Shown piece after piece: positions 37,998-51,128 of a DNA stretch of 64,000 nt (position 1 is the stretch's first letter; each line of letters begins with the position of its first letter). The stretch is from Oxyruncus cristatus (lineage: Eukaryota > Chordata > Aves > Passeriformes > Cotingidae). The notes under the pieces were generated by a model. It was not told where the DNA came from. It saw nothing but the letters and a program-made list of their open reading frames with translations, and did not search any database. The translations under genes were made by a program, and so were the position numbers. The stretch is from the NCBI GenBank assembly GCA_013399855.1, contig VXAY01002611.1:188823-252822 (forward strand), read 5' to 3'.

Positions 37998-38222
37998 TTA
38001 GGAAGAAATCCTTTACTGTGAGCGTGGTGAGGCACTGGGACAGGTTTCCCAGAGAAGCTGTGAAAGCGCCATCCCCAGGAGTGTTCAAGAACAGGTGTGA
38101 TGGGGTTTTAAGCAATCTGGTCTAGTTGAAAGTGTCCCTGTTCTTGGCAGGGTGAGGGAAGGGTAGAACTACATGATCTTTAAGGTCCCTTCCAACCCAA
38201 ACCCTTCTATTATTCTATGATT
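37998..38222 (+). mobile_element. CR1 LINE 3' end fragment
   Basis: Plus-oriented CR1. It begins at 'ggaagaaatcctttactgtg', passes 'ggcactgggacagg' and the block 'catccccaggagtgttcaag' near 38071, and finishes 'gatctttaaggtcccttcc' at 38175-38193 followed by the terminal (ATTCTATG)-type repeat ending about 38222. The first part corresponds to the C-terminal coding end of CR1 ORF2. It is strongly 5'-truncated. Confidence 0.96.
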
Positions 38223-40330
38223 GTAGCTGCTTTACCTGCTTGCCTTGCCTCTTGTAGCTGTATTTACATCCACCTTCTGGGCAGTAATCTTTCAGTCAAG
38301 GGATATCACTCTGAGCCTGCTTTGTAATATGGTTGCAGTTAGAAGGCTGAGTAATGGATCAAATCAAATACTGTACACCAAGCTCTATCTGGCACGTTCA
38401 TAGCCTGTGACTGAAAAGCAGCAGTGAGAACTCCTGCAGTGATACATCATACCTATCAAAGTCTACTTTATCCTACATTCTGTATTCCATTTCAGATTTG
38501 GTTAAAAACTATTCCCCTAGACTTTTTGGGAAGTGTGGGGATTAAAAAAATGTAATCACAGAATGACCTGAACATGCTGCACATACTGGGGTACCACTCA
38601 CTCCCCTCCTTCCTAATCTGATAAAGACCTAGGATGCTTTGACATTCTGATGAGTTTTAAAACCACTAAAGATTTCTGGCAAGCTTTAAGACTGACCAAC
38701 ACGTGCCCTTTGCATCAATTAAGATAGGTTTTGCACACATTATTATACCACCAGAGATAGGACTATACACCCAGAAAAGCCCAAGCAGAACCTCTCTGGC
38801 TGGGACTTGGTTATTCACCCATATGCCAAAATAGGAGAATTGTAAACTTCAAGGTTCCTTTAAAATTATGCAACCTCCCCTAAGGAAGGTTGGAAAGGTG
38901 TCACTACTTTCAGGGACTAAGAAGTTCAGGATATCCTAGTGCTAAAATAAAGCCTGAAGTGGTTTCCTAGAGGCTTATAGCAAAGATTCTCCAAATTCTG
39001 CCCAGCTTCCCCAAGCAGAGGTGAGTACTGTGAATCACCAGATAAAGCATCGCTCCAAGGCTGTAACAGCTTTCACCCTGAGATGCACTGACGAGCAGGT
39101 GGAGCAGAAGACACAAAGCAAAATCCTCTGTGTATCTCACCCAGCACTGCAGAATCTGAACCCAGTCCAAGTTCCTACAAAATGGTATCTAATCCTAAAT
39201 CACAGAACAGCAATGAATTTTAAATGCTTAATATTTTGCCAGCATGGAGCTGATGAAACAGAAGTGATCTCTCTATGCTTATTTTAATGACATAGATGTT
39301 GCGATGCTCACACATAAGAGGACCTGCTATTCCTATTTCTCAAAATTTTACATACAAAGAATTTTAATACATACGCATAAGGCCCTCCATACCCCAATTC
39401 TAGCCAAAATACGCTTGAAAAAATTCAATACATGTATTTTACTCAATTGATCTGCCCCAGATAATAGAACTGAGGCCAGTAACAGTCTAATTTCAGTTGT
39501 GAAGTGTTATTAGTATTTCTGAACTACTGCAGATAATATATTAAGCAACATTCTAAGCAACAATTCAGTTGTAAAATTTTATCTTCAATACGTGCACAAC
39601 TTGGTTTTGGATGAGAATTGCTTTGGGGGAAGCAAGGAATGTTATCGATAGGAACCTTGGAACAGCTGCTAGGAGCAAGAGTGTCATTAGTACAACAGCA
39701 TATTGAACCCTTTTGGAAGAAAAGGACTGTCTTGTCTCCCTTTGCTACAAAGAACAATTAGAAATAGTGGTACTGACTTTGAGTAAGTTCACAGTCCTGT
39801 CCAACTGTGCTGTTTTGCGTCGTTACAGGAGAGATCTGATAAATGAAAACTTTTTGCACTGCTATGCACAATACTCAAAGTGGCAGAAGGCTGTTATGGA
39901 AACTAAACATGGGCAAAACATAGCTGAATAATGACCTGTTTCCTTACCACTTCACTACAGTGGCAGTGAAATGAGGCAAAATTAGACTTATTATCATGAT
40001 TTTCCCAACAACTTACAGGAAAAATTACTAACCAACACACAACTTGTAGTCACTGGAAATGCTTTTATACTGCAAAGATGTGCACATTTGGGCTCCCTTT
40101 GACTTTGCAAAGCCTCTTTGAGCTAAAGGTGGTGTAGCCCTTGAGATTCATGGTAGATGAGAAGCAGGTGGTATATAATACAGAGAATTGTATTAATAGT
40201 TTGTGGGTTTTGTTTCTAGATTTTTAGTCAGGAATAAATGCATTAGATAGAATACGAGTCGTTATTTCTTCAAGTTCAATGTCGGTATTAATTTGACTCT
40301 GTTTTCAGCAGTGAAGATGGAATATATATT

Positions 40331-40372
40331 CTCCAGAGGTCCCCTTCCAACATTAACTGCTCTGCAAGTCTA
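40331..40372 (+). mobile_element. Short CR1 3' terminus
   Basis: The string CCAGAGGTCCCCTTCCAACA followed by TTAACTGCTCTGCAAGTCTA is close to the last 40 bases of plus-oriented CR1 (cf. 'ccagaggtcccttccaacc ... attctgtgattcta'). No further CR1 sequence is recognisable upstream, so it is either a very short insertion or mostly decayed. Confidence 0.6.
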
Positions 40373-41159
40373 AAATTCACTGCTTTTTAATGAATATTGA
40401 TATTTTTCTCCAGGTCACTATATTAAACTCAGGTTGTTAGACTGCACATTCTATACTCAAGAGACAGGTAAAAAACAGAAGGAGAGCAACATTTTACACC
40501 TTGTGTTTCTACAGTCAGTGAAATTTTCTCCTTAATTCTTGGCAAATTATTTTCTACTCATGCCAGTTTTCCCCCTTCCCAGTACTGCTATGGTTCTGAT
40601 TACCTTACCATATTCATTTTATGCTGTCTATTAAAACTGAGATTTTAAAGATGTGTGCCCATATTGTTAAAAGAGGGCACACTTTCCTAACTTTAACCCT
40701 CAGACTTAAATACCCAAGTTCCTGAGAAAATAGATGGAGCTTCCAAAACCGAAGTGTCAGTATTCTAAATTAGGAACTTGTCTCTTTCTGTTAAGTAAAT
40801 ATAAAACATAGACCCCCAACCTTAACTAAATTTTGTACCCGAAGTTAAAATGCACTAATATTTGTCCAAGTTGCAAGTAAAAGAATAACTTTCGAGGACC
40901 AGACGAAGAGAGATAGGAAGGTGAAATTTGATTTGAAACCTATTCTGGTTTCATCCCCCATTCAGCACATATGCTATTGATCAACTGCACAGCAAGGGTA
41001 GCCTCCTGTCTTCTTGACATGAAGATCCACCCGGATTTTGAATTAAAAGGACTAATTCATCTCTCTGTTCCTTTTCTGTTACTCATTACCTCAGGGTAAA
41101 GCATGAGAAAGTAAGCTGGGTTCAGAAGAAACAACAGGATGAACCATCCCCTCTCTACA

Positions 41160-41715
41160 AGAGCCTTCGCAATCAGGCAGCCCCTTCAAAATATATTTCC
41201 CAGAACAACCTTTTCTTTTCTCTTATGTAAGTTGTAGTTCTTGGGAGTTCAAATAGTGTGGGACTCTTGTTCAGACCAAATACTCCTCTGGTTGTCCGAC
41301 TTCTACCCACCCTGTTTCCCCCCGTAAGTGCAAAGTACAAGGCTGGTCCTAACTGCTGCCTCAGGAAGGGTTCCAGCATCCTCCTCTCCTTAGGAGGAAC
41401 AACCCAGCTGGTAGCATGTGTCAGCAACTGGAGTGCACCAACAGGCTCTGCAACTTTGAGGGGTTTGGCCACCTCTGGTACAACTTTGTAACCTCAGATC
41501 AGACTGCTGTGAAAACCACTGAGAAAGCTGTGCAAGAAGCAGCTGTGAGAAATCCTGTCTGTGAGGGTCTTTCCCCCTTGACTCATGAGGTGCAGTGAGC
41601 AAATGTTTGCATTTTCACTAAGTTCCACACAGCATTTTGCCATTCCCCAGTTCCTCTTATACCGCCAAAGCACTACACTTGGAACTAATTGCTTTGCAAC
41701 CAGAGAGGTCAACTA
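41160..41715. other. GC-richer block open in several frames
   Basis: Five overlapping frames of 60-99 codons on both strands cover this stretch, which is more GC-rich than its surroundings. I do not recognise any of the translations. Fewer stops are expected where GC is higher. A decayed retroviral LTR or retroposed fragment is possible, but I see no matching termini or A tail. Confidence 0.3.
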
Positions 41716-43088
41716 GGGACAGGATTCCCAAAAGCAAGTTAATTTTATTTCTTTAAAATGTGTCTCATGTGATTGGAAATTTTGCTTTGTAAATTTAATC
41801 TTATACAGATCACTTATAATGTATTCCTCATGAATTAATACTAACTGTTTCTCTGAGCTGCTCCAGACATCAGACAAGCTGTTTTCATTCTTTCCTGAGT
41901 CTAATGGACTAGGAAAAGCTATGATTTACAGTGTTCAGCTGCACTGAAATCATTAGTCTGAAGAATTTATCCACTCACACTATTACTGCTAGTATTTGTA
42001 CTGCAAAATTAACAGAAACATACTGTCTTTAGTGTGAGCTTCTCTGCTGTTACCTTCTGTCCCTCTCAACTCTGGACACTACTGTCCTCAAACTTGCTTT
42101 GCAGAGCTGCTGTCATTTTCTGACCACATTATACTCACTGAATATGGCAACACCAATATGAAAAAAAACCAAAATAACATAACAGGAGCTCCCATACAAG
42201 CTACCAACAACTGCAGTAAGGAATAGAAGTCCAGACACACAGTAACATCCTGGTGCTAGATTCTGTACAAACATAAACCGGGGGAGGATAAATCCCACAG
42301 CCAGAGTTATGAATAGACTGAAGAATTAAATTATCCCTAGGCTACATTACAGTAAAGGCTATTCAGAAGAAGACTTTCATGAAAACATGAACTGCAAAAG
42401 AAGTTCTCATCACACTTTCTCTCGTGAGAAAAGTATTCAGCAAAACTGGGAGCCAGTGAAAGCTGAGCTCTAATGTAAAGAGGTTTATTGATCTAAGTGA
42501 AGTTGGAAGATTCATTCATACCCTCCTCATACAATATTTGTGTTTTAAAACAAATGGCTCCATGACAGTTTTCCTTAGAGGCACAGAATTGCATGCATTA
42601 AAACTACATGAATTAAGGGTGTTGCATTGGCCAAGGTTTTCCATTATTTTTGCCATTTTTTCAGCCACACCCTTTTGGTATACTACATCTTTAAGTGTTC
42701 GTGAAGATAACTTTTCACATGAATTCCCCCTTTGCATATAGAGGTTTTGGGTGTGCAGGCTTTATAAAAAAGGAAGGAAAGTGCCTCACAGAAGCATCAC
42801 ATTTTGTCTCTTACGTGCAACACTCCTGTTTTGCCATACAGCTTTCTTGTAACACACTTAAACACTTATTAGAAACTTTAAAAAATATTTCAGTCATGAA
42901 TAACTTCCACAGTATAGTCATGCTTACAAATTTTATACAACTCGTGTGATCTGACTGCAGAATACATTTTTGATTAATCAGACCTAAGGTTTAAATAATG
43001 AAACAGCAGGTGGGGTAACTACAAAATTAAAACTCTTAACAGCCTCAGAGTAATACAGTCATAAATATAAAAGAGTTCAAAACACCTC

Positions 43089-43096
43089 ATTTGCAT
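43089..43096 (+). promoter_or_regulatory. Octamer motif ATTTGCAT
   Basis: An exact POU/Oct octamer 42 bp upstream of the CTCF-like site. Octamers also occur by chance at several other places in this window (for example 1634, 4528, 6940 and 7090), so it carries little weight alone. Confidence 0.25.
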
Positions 43097-43138
43097 TTTC
43101 GAAAAACATCCTCAACAACTTACTCTGCATTTCTGTTC

Positions 43139-43152
43139 CCAGAAGAGGGCGA
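43139..43152 (+). promoter_or_regulatory. CTCF-like motif (candidate)
   Basis: CCAGAAGAGGGCGA matches the vertebrate CTCF core CCASYAGRKGGCRS at 12 of 14 positions, including the central AGAGGGC. It lies in a stretch with three CpG dinucleotides within about 60 bases, unusual for this CpG-poor window. Occupancy cannot be judged from sequence. Confidence 0.4.
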
Positions 43153-43507
43153 TATTTCTGTCAGCTGATAAATGCCTCCGGCTCTCGCTGCGTTTCACAT
43201 CTTTCAAGGGAAGGCACATCCACATGACAAAGGGTTACCTTTCCCTTTGGAAGTAGCCACTGCTTTAATAGAAGCAATTTCTGGAAGGTGTAGGATATCA
43301 TTCAGAGACTGCACACCCACTTTGATCAGCTGTTAAACATCAGGTATTTCCCACTTGAGGAGAGTATCTGTAAGAAAATGGTGAAAGAGATTTGTCATAA
43401 CCTTGCCATTTGAATGATCACCTTTTGTTCCCATGAACATTTCTAAGCCAGTTATGCCCTTTCAATTAGCAGCAGTTAAAATATTGGGATATACAGAGTT
43501 TGTGGGG

Positions 43508-43530
43508 TTTTTTGTTTGTTTGTTTGTTTT
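43508..43530 (+). repeat. (TTTG)n microsatellite
   Basis: Four to five TTTG units after a GGGG-T run, then a T-rich tail. A simple tetranucleotide repeat. Confidence 0.9.
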
Positions 43531-43609
43531 TAGCATTTATTTTAAGGATTAAAAAAAAATAAAAATTGAGTTTGCAAATCCATCCTTACTGTAATTTAGA
43601 CTACTCAGG

Positions 43610-43750
43610 CTTAAACTGCCACTAGATTGGCATTGTATGACAGTAATTAAGGCCAATTAAATGCGGGCTCAAAAGCCATGCTAATGAAAACAAAATCAGT
43701 TTAGGTATTTCATCAAAGTTTAAGATCTTTTCAAAAGATTGCCCCTTTTT
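43610..43750. other. Possible conserved noncoding element
   Basis: A TAATTA core at 43644-43649, a CAATTA core ten bases on, and a TAATGA near 43682 lie within 45 bases. The sequence between has mixed composition without simple repeats. This resembles clustered homeodomain sites in developmental enhancers. Inference only. Confidence 0.3.
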
Positions 43751-43966
43751 TTTTCCCTAGCTGAAGGGAAGCTTCTGCTTCAACAATGGTTGCAGAAGCA
43801 TTTTCATGTCTAAACTGCTGCATCACATATGAAGGCACTATGATTTCTTCGTAGAATTTGTGCTCTTTTACCTTTTTCTCGTTATATATAATGCCAGCCC
43901 TGAGAAAAATGCAAACAGATTCTAGAAAGGACTCTGTTTAATATTTTTATTTAGAAGTATTTGCTA

Positions 43967-44003
43967 CACATATATATGTATACACACACATTATATATAA
44001 ATA
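43967..44003. repeat. Alternating purine-pyrimidine AC/AT tract
   Basis: A mixed (CA)n/(TA)n stretch, from ACACATATATATG through ACACACACA to TATATATAA. Such alternation can adopt left-handed DNA and is often length-polymorphic. Confidence 0.75.
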
Positions 44004-44529
44004 CCTGTTTCTGAGATACCTCCTCATGAACCATCTATTTTTTAATGGAAATTATTATTCAAACCCAAAATAACCTCTTCTGTGGACTATTATTTATATC
44101 CATAGTAAGGTTGAATTTTACATGTATCAAGTCCTCTTTGCTTTCAATGAGTATTCAGGAAAATAAAGAAAAGCTTTTGTCAGTGAATTGCTTACAACAC
44201 TGACATATAAGAGTTAAGAAGCTAGAAGTTTAGATAAGTTTCTTAAATAAAAAAATGAAACATAATTTATTTGCTAAAGAAAGCTAAGAAGTAAGAGGAA
44301 AATGTATTGAAGCAGAGACAGTAAATGGATAATGGAAAAGCTGGGCAGGGTGAAGTAGCACCCTGAAGAGTCATGAGATTAAAGGTAGGAAAGGTTTGCC
44401 ACTGCTCTTCATAAGTATTCAGAACTGGGACTGAAGTCAGCATGGATCAGCTGGTTCCATGTAGCATAACAGCAGAGGAAAAGATCAGTTCTTTAGACAG
44501 CTCAAGATCTTCCCATAATCTGACAATGG

Positions 44530-44643
44530 AAAAAACCCTCAAACCAAAAAGAAAACAAAACCAAGACAAACTGAAGCAAAAAACAAACAAACAAAACCAA
44601 CCAACCAACCAACTCACAAAAACAAGAGAGGGAGTTTCAAAAC
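44530..44643 (+). repeat. C/A-rich low-complexity island with (CCAA)n core
   Basis: Plus strand almost entirely A and C, with four CCAA units at 44597-44612 and several AAAC units before them. The Lys/Gln/Asn-rich open frame on the plus strand and the Phe/Trp/Leu/Val-rich one on the minus strand arise from this repeat. Confidence 0.85.
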
Positions 44644-45124
44644 AAAGGGTCACAATTTCTCTCAAAAAACACAGAAGCAATGCAACCAGCCCACATACTT
44701 TCAGGAACCAAAGGTTAATGACTTAGTGTATTTACGTGCCTTGCTGTGATCCCATAGAGCTGATGATCAGTGATGGACAGTTTGTCAAGGGCCTAGACAG
44801 CCCCTGTCCTGAGCAATGGAAAAGCATGGGAGCAGTTGTCATGTCAGGATGTTCCCTTTATGGTATGAAAGAAACTCCCTGTCCACCAATTGCATAAACC
44901 CTAAGAATTTTCTCTTAGAAGGGAAGAGGTTTAATTCTTTGCCAAGTTATCCTAAATACTCCTGAGAACTGGAAATGTTATATGTATGCTTGACCAGACC
45001 AATAAATAAAAACAGGCTCTCTCTTCTTTCAAGAGACAGAACCCCTGTATTGACCCTAACATCCTGCTGTAGGTAGTCAATAACTCTATCTAAAGCACGT
45101 GTTTACCATGTCCCATCAGCATCC

Positions 45125-45240
45125 TGGTTTGTCTGCCCGCTGTTTAATCTCATTAAATTAGCAGCTATGGGATGAAATGGCAGAGTACTTCAACCTGCAT
45201 CACACAAGTGCCCTGACCAGCTACAATTGCCCTAAACAAA
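45125..45240. other. Possible conserved noncoding element
   Basis: A repeat-free stretch containing TTTAATCTCATTAAATTAGCAG-type overlapping TTAAT/ATTA cores at about 45143-45163, followed by balanced-composition sequence to about 45240. It looks like a conserved enhancer core. Inference only. Confidence 0.25.
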
Positions 45241-48200
45241 TCAGATCCAACTCTATACATCCAGAATCTTGGATACAGGGAAACACTAATAAATTCTGTT
45301 AAAATGGGAGGAGACAAATAATCAGGGAAGGCAGGGATAGTTAATGAAGTTTTGACTGCTTTTGTTTAATCACAATGTTCCTACACAGGATAACCGACCT
45401 AATAATCTCTCTAAAGATGTGAGTGTACAGGTGTAGGGAGGTAGTTAACACCTGTAATATCACTAGGTGACATTGAAGGGTGTGTATATTTTCCATGCAA
45501 TACAGGTGGTTTCTAAAATACAGGTATTTACCTCCTTTTTTTTTTTTCTTTTCATATACTGTGATCATAAACATGGCTTTAAAATAATGTAGGCTAAAAC
45601 TAGGTTCCTACAGCAAATATCTTCAGGTGGGACTCAGGCTTGCGAAGGAGCAGTTTGTGACTAGTGCAGCCATGCAAAAGAATCTGCTAAGAGAGATGGA
45701 AAACAGAAATGTACCCAATTTTCCCATTTCATTAATTTTTAAAGAATTAAGAAGTTACATCTGAAGGATGTAAAAGGTCCTGCATAAAGAGAGGAATGTA
45801 TCCAAATCACTGTCTAAGTAGGAAAGTTCATTTAATTTTGAAGAATTCTGTTTAGTTCTAATGAGCTCTGGATGTAGAGATGGGAGAAGTGACTGCCAGA
45901 TGGAATTTGTTTCACACTGTCTGAACTCTTTCCCCAGAGAGCCACAGGATTCTGACTACAAGGGGATAGAATATTAAGAAATGGAAAGGGTCTCATCTGT
46001 CCATTGCATCATACTTATTCAGAGTAACTATTCTGTTTTACTTTCAGCCAAGAACAGAATCCTGAAGGGTTTTTTGCTAAAAAATATTTTAAAAATAAAA
46101 AAGTGTATATTCATTCACAGAATAACCAAGATAGGTGGTGTTTAAAGATACAAGACAACCAAAGCCTCACTAGGAATACCCATGTAATCCATCACTGAGC
46201 CTTTATCACTTCATCCACATTCTTTCAATTTTGTTGTATTCTTGGCCTGCCCAAAATCTGTGAATAACCACCACATTATTGATTAAAAGGACAAGGTAAC
46301 TGCATGAAACAGAATGAAAACACTAATTCATTTCACAGATTATTGAGGTGCTGGTGGCTTCTAACAAATTCTGGTTATGCAAGAGTCACTGCACACGAAT
46401 CTAGAGGCACCTTTGGATTTGTGTTACTGAAGAGTCTGAGAAGTTCACCTTTGGCAGGAAAGTCAGTCTACTTAAGGGTTTCCTATCCTTTCTTAAAGTA
46501 ACAACCAACCTTGAGCTAATTTGGAAAGCTTTAGACCAGACCAGTCAGAAGGTACAAAAAGATACAGAGAGCAGTAGTGCCATGGGGGCTTCTGATTTAT
46601 ACAAAAGCATGAAGAGATATCAGAGGAGACTGTACAAAATTGCAAGTGGTACTGCAAAATTTTTGCATTTTTCACAGAAGACAGCACTCTAGCATTGAAT
46701 GACAAAACTGATTTTTTAAAAATAATATGGGGAATCTGTTATAGATCTGGAAGTTGCATTCAGACTTCCTCAGGCCCAGCCCTGAATCTAAACCTCTGTT
46801 GCTTCAAAGGTTTAGTATCTTTCAGGACTGCATGTTTCCAAGGCCTCTGGTTTCCGTAGTAAAACGGGATGTAGCTTAGAGTAAAATTTAGAGTTCCTCA
46901 TGTTCTATCGAAACCCTCTGTCAGTATAGTTCCTTTATATCTGGATGTGTACATCCACGTAAAATACACAGAATATGTTTGCCACTACACTTCTCAAAGA
47001 CAAAATGTGTCCTTCTGGCCTCTCCAGGACATAAAAGGTATTTGTCAAAATTACTTAAAACACACCTCACACACAATGCTCTGGCATGTCTGTGAATACT
47101 GGCAGGTTTAGGTGGTCAAGTGCTACCCTAGCAGTTGTAGCTGGACCACAGGCCCAGAGAAAGCAGCTATAGCTTTCAAATATGCTGCACTAAATGTAGT
47201 GAGAACCAGGCTCCATTTGTTCGAAGAGGAGAAGATAAATGGAATTATGCATACTTCCCCATAAATAACTATTGCAGGAAGTATTCTGAATGCAACGTGA
47301 GTGTAAAGATCACAAAAAGATAATTGACTCTGGACTAACAGCATTTCAATACTGAGCATCGTCAAGGCAACATTGCAGCTTTCCTGTCAGGTTCACGCTT
47401 TATCCTTTGGCTCAACTAGATTTGGCACCATGACTTGCAACGAAGTAGGTAAGAAAAAATGTGCCTGTGACCCTCGAGACCAAGAGGTGTCGTGTTGTAA
47501 GCAGAAAGGCTTCCGTGCATATCACATTACAGATGCTGTAAAAAGTCCTCTATATCCTGCAGCTGAATAGTCAAGCCTAATAACACATTTGACCTTTACG
47601 AATATACAAACAGGATGGCAGAAGAGATTATTTTAATCAGATCTGAATGCTTATGAGAGGGCAACATGCAATTATACAGGTTATGCAATTATGCTTCTAT
47701 CTAACATTTCAGCAGAAATCAACTTAAAAAAACCAACAGAGGTTCCTGTTGCAATAGCCATGAAGCACAATAGCACTTGGATTACAATTTAAAATACATT
47801 TTATGAAACACACAGAGATTTCCATTGGCTAAAAAACATAACCACCTCAGACTGACTTTTAGAGATTTAACAGCACATGTTCTACTGCTGTGTGTCAAAC
47901 TGAACTTCACAAGCTCACTGATCTTTGCTGTACATATAGGATATGCGTGCAATCACTTTTGTTGCAAGATTTTTTCCCCATCTCTGGACAGGGTGAGAAA
48001 CAGGAGCTCAAAAAAATATTATAGAAAAAAAAAAACAACCTACATTCTAAATCTAGTGGAGTAACACAAAGAGAGCATAGAAAAACAGTTTTTTGAGCTA
48101 GTTCTACTATCACAAACCATGATCTCCCAGCCCCTCATGAATGCCTCCACATACATGTCACAAATCAGAACAGATGACTATTGGATATTCCCAAGGGCGA

Positions 48201-51128
48201 GCTTTGTGCATGAAGGACAACACTGCAAATGAAAGTTATAACAAACCATTATCAGTGGGAAGCAGTTCCTGAGGGGATGGACAAAATTTTGAAGAGCACT
48301 AGGCAGTAATGAATGCAAGAACAACAGAGCGCAGGGATAGATTCTGGTCTTCATGCTGATCTCCTGGCTGTGGTGTAAACAACAGAGATCCCTGATGGGG
48401 TAGAGCTGGAAAGGCAGCTGGTTTATAGGCTGTCAGGTCAAGTAAGAGAAGTAAACTTTTAACTATGCTCTTTGAGGCTTTTACTTTCTTATTTTATTCA
48501 GAGCACTTATGGGGACATGTCTGTGTAAAACCTTATACTACGTTCCTAGAGATACACCCACCAGATTTTGTCTGTGGTTACCCTGAAATACAATATTCCT
48601 GTAGGATCATTGAAATTAGCATAAACCACACATTAGCTGTTGTTCAAGACCATATATGATGATTTTACTGCTTTGCTTCTGCTTTTGATCAAGCTAAACC
48701 TAAGTTCACTTTTGACCCTTGCCTCATTTCAAATCATTTTTAATGATCCAATAGCACAAAGCCCGGTAATTTTTTTTCTTTACTCACATAGAAATTGAAT
48801 TGTTTTCTGTAGCAACACTACGGTGTTGGTAATATTCTGGGAGATACAAATTGGCAGTTAAATAGATTTTTATAAAACCTGCCATTTCCTTAGCTGAAAA
48901 GATGGCTAGGAGAATAAGGAGGACAATTATAAATGCAGGTTAAGGAAAATGTAGCTCTCACAGCTTTTTAGGGGTTTGTTTGTTTTTATTTTAAACTTCC
49001 TATATTGAAATACTTGCTTATTCAATAAAGGAAGAAGGCATGTATTAGCTAATCACAGTAGATACTATACACATTGGATCTGAAATAAAACAAAAGGGTT
49101 TAAAAGGATATAAAGGAGCCATGCATTACTCGGGGGAAAAGCCACTGATGGATGACTGTTATCGAACCAGAAAGAAATAATGAGGCCGTGGCTTGCAAGT
49201 GAAAAAGATGGGTTTAAGAATGATCATTTAAAAGACACTGACACATTGGATCAGGATCCTTCCATTCTTTCTCTGAGAATGCAAGAGACATAATAAACAA
49301 GAAAGGAGGAACTCAAGTATGTGAATCCAAGAAGAAACATGAAGCAAATTGCAGCCTGTGAGACCTGGTCTAATCAGGGAACCGACACAATCGCCTAACT
49401 TCCAGAACAAAGTCTACAGAAAGGATATAGGCAGAAAAGGATGCAGAGATACATTGCAGAAGGAGGGGCAGCACAAGGTAGAAGAAAGGAAATATATATG
49501 CATGCTGACTGCAGCAGCACTGCCAAGTTGTACTGGATTGAAAGATGCACAGTCGGAATACTATGGGAAATTTCAGTAGAGCTCCAGGGCAAGATAAGAA
49601 GGCAGACCTGGCAATCTTTAGTAGGGGAAATGAAAGAAAAGTTAGAATGGTGATCAAGAAGGGTTTGTATGATTCACATCCTAGATAGGATAAAGACTGC
49701 AGAATGATATTGAAAGGAAACATTTTTCCTGCGAGGCTAAGATCATGTTCATGGCCACTTCCAGCTTGACACTAAGAAATGAACAGAATTCTTGTGCTTA
49801 GTAAAATAGCAGGTAGCTGATCAAAATGTGATGAAAGCTAACAGTATTTGAAGACATATTTACAAGATGGTACTGCAAATTTATTTTATTCTCTTAGAGC
49901 ACATATTTCAGGCATATATAAAATTGCCTGAATCAAATCCCTTTTAAAAAGTATGCTAAGAACACATTTACATTTCAACTGAACCATCACTGAGGAGTGA
50001 AACAAGAGAGCAAGCCCAGTGCAACCTCAGAAAAGGAAACAAGAGTTGCAGGGAGTTTTTAGCTGTGAGGAAAAAAAGAAAAATCCACATTTTGTGTGTT
50101 CTGCCAGTATTTATTGGGAGACCTCAGACACTGGAAACACCAACAGCAAAGACACGTGTGACCACAGAGCAATCAAGCTACCGTGTATGAACAGGGGAGC
50201 AAAGTGGTGGTAGGGGGTTGTGTTTTCAAGGATGAGATGTATTCTCTCTCAAAAGGACCAAACCTAATTCTGAACTCGCAGTGATGCCAGAAAGGTTAGT
50301 GTGTATCAGACTAGGTGGTACAATCCCTATCAGTAGAGCCCAAATAATATTTTGTCACCTCTAGACTGATCTATAACCACTGACAAGTTATTTGAGGATG
50401 CCACAGTTTTATTTCAGATGTCAGGCTAACATTTCATTACTGAGTAGTTTGTCAAGCCTTCACAGTTTGTTACTTTTTGCCTCCCTCAAACACATTCAGC
50501 CAAAACAGGACAGCCACCAAAGAACAAAGCTTCTACATTTCATTTGATCTGCTTCACATACGAATTTCCCAATTCACATGGGGTAACAAGATTTAGAATA
50601 TCTGATTTTAAGCCACTGGTAAAAACATACAGCAGCCCATTAAGACAGTCTTATTGTGGTAATATATTGCAATTTTAACTTTGGACTTTGCTATTGAGGA
50701 ACAGCAATGTCAAATAAATATTCCAATTTAATAAAAATATAATGTATTTATTTTCTTCTCAAATCAAGAAAGGTAAGCAAAAAATGTTAGCAAAACATTT
50801 GACTTATTTTTTTCCTGCCTGTATTTCTTCAAAGCTATTTAAAAACCTGTCATCTGTGATCAGCATTTATGCTAGTTATATTCTTATGTTACAGTTTTAA
50901 AAGAAAAACAAGTCCTCAGTCTGGAGCAGTCCACCTACCAAGCTGCCTTGGAATCATGAGTGTTAAAAAGCCTGCAAGTTTCACCTTTCAAGGAGCAATG
51001 AGCACAAGTGCCAGAAACCCCTAGTTTGTCATGTTCTCTTGCTTGTCAACCTGCCAGGCAGATTGCCAAAGGCTGAGGCAGGAGAGCCAGCTACAAACCC
51101 AGCAGGAATCTGTCAGAGCCCTTCCTCA

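Noticed and set aside
44597..44612. CRISPR-like or regular spaced repeat array
   Set aside because: It is a short (CCAA)n run with no spacers, in vertebrate DNA.
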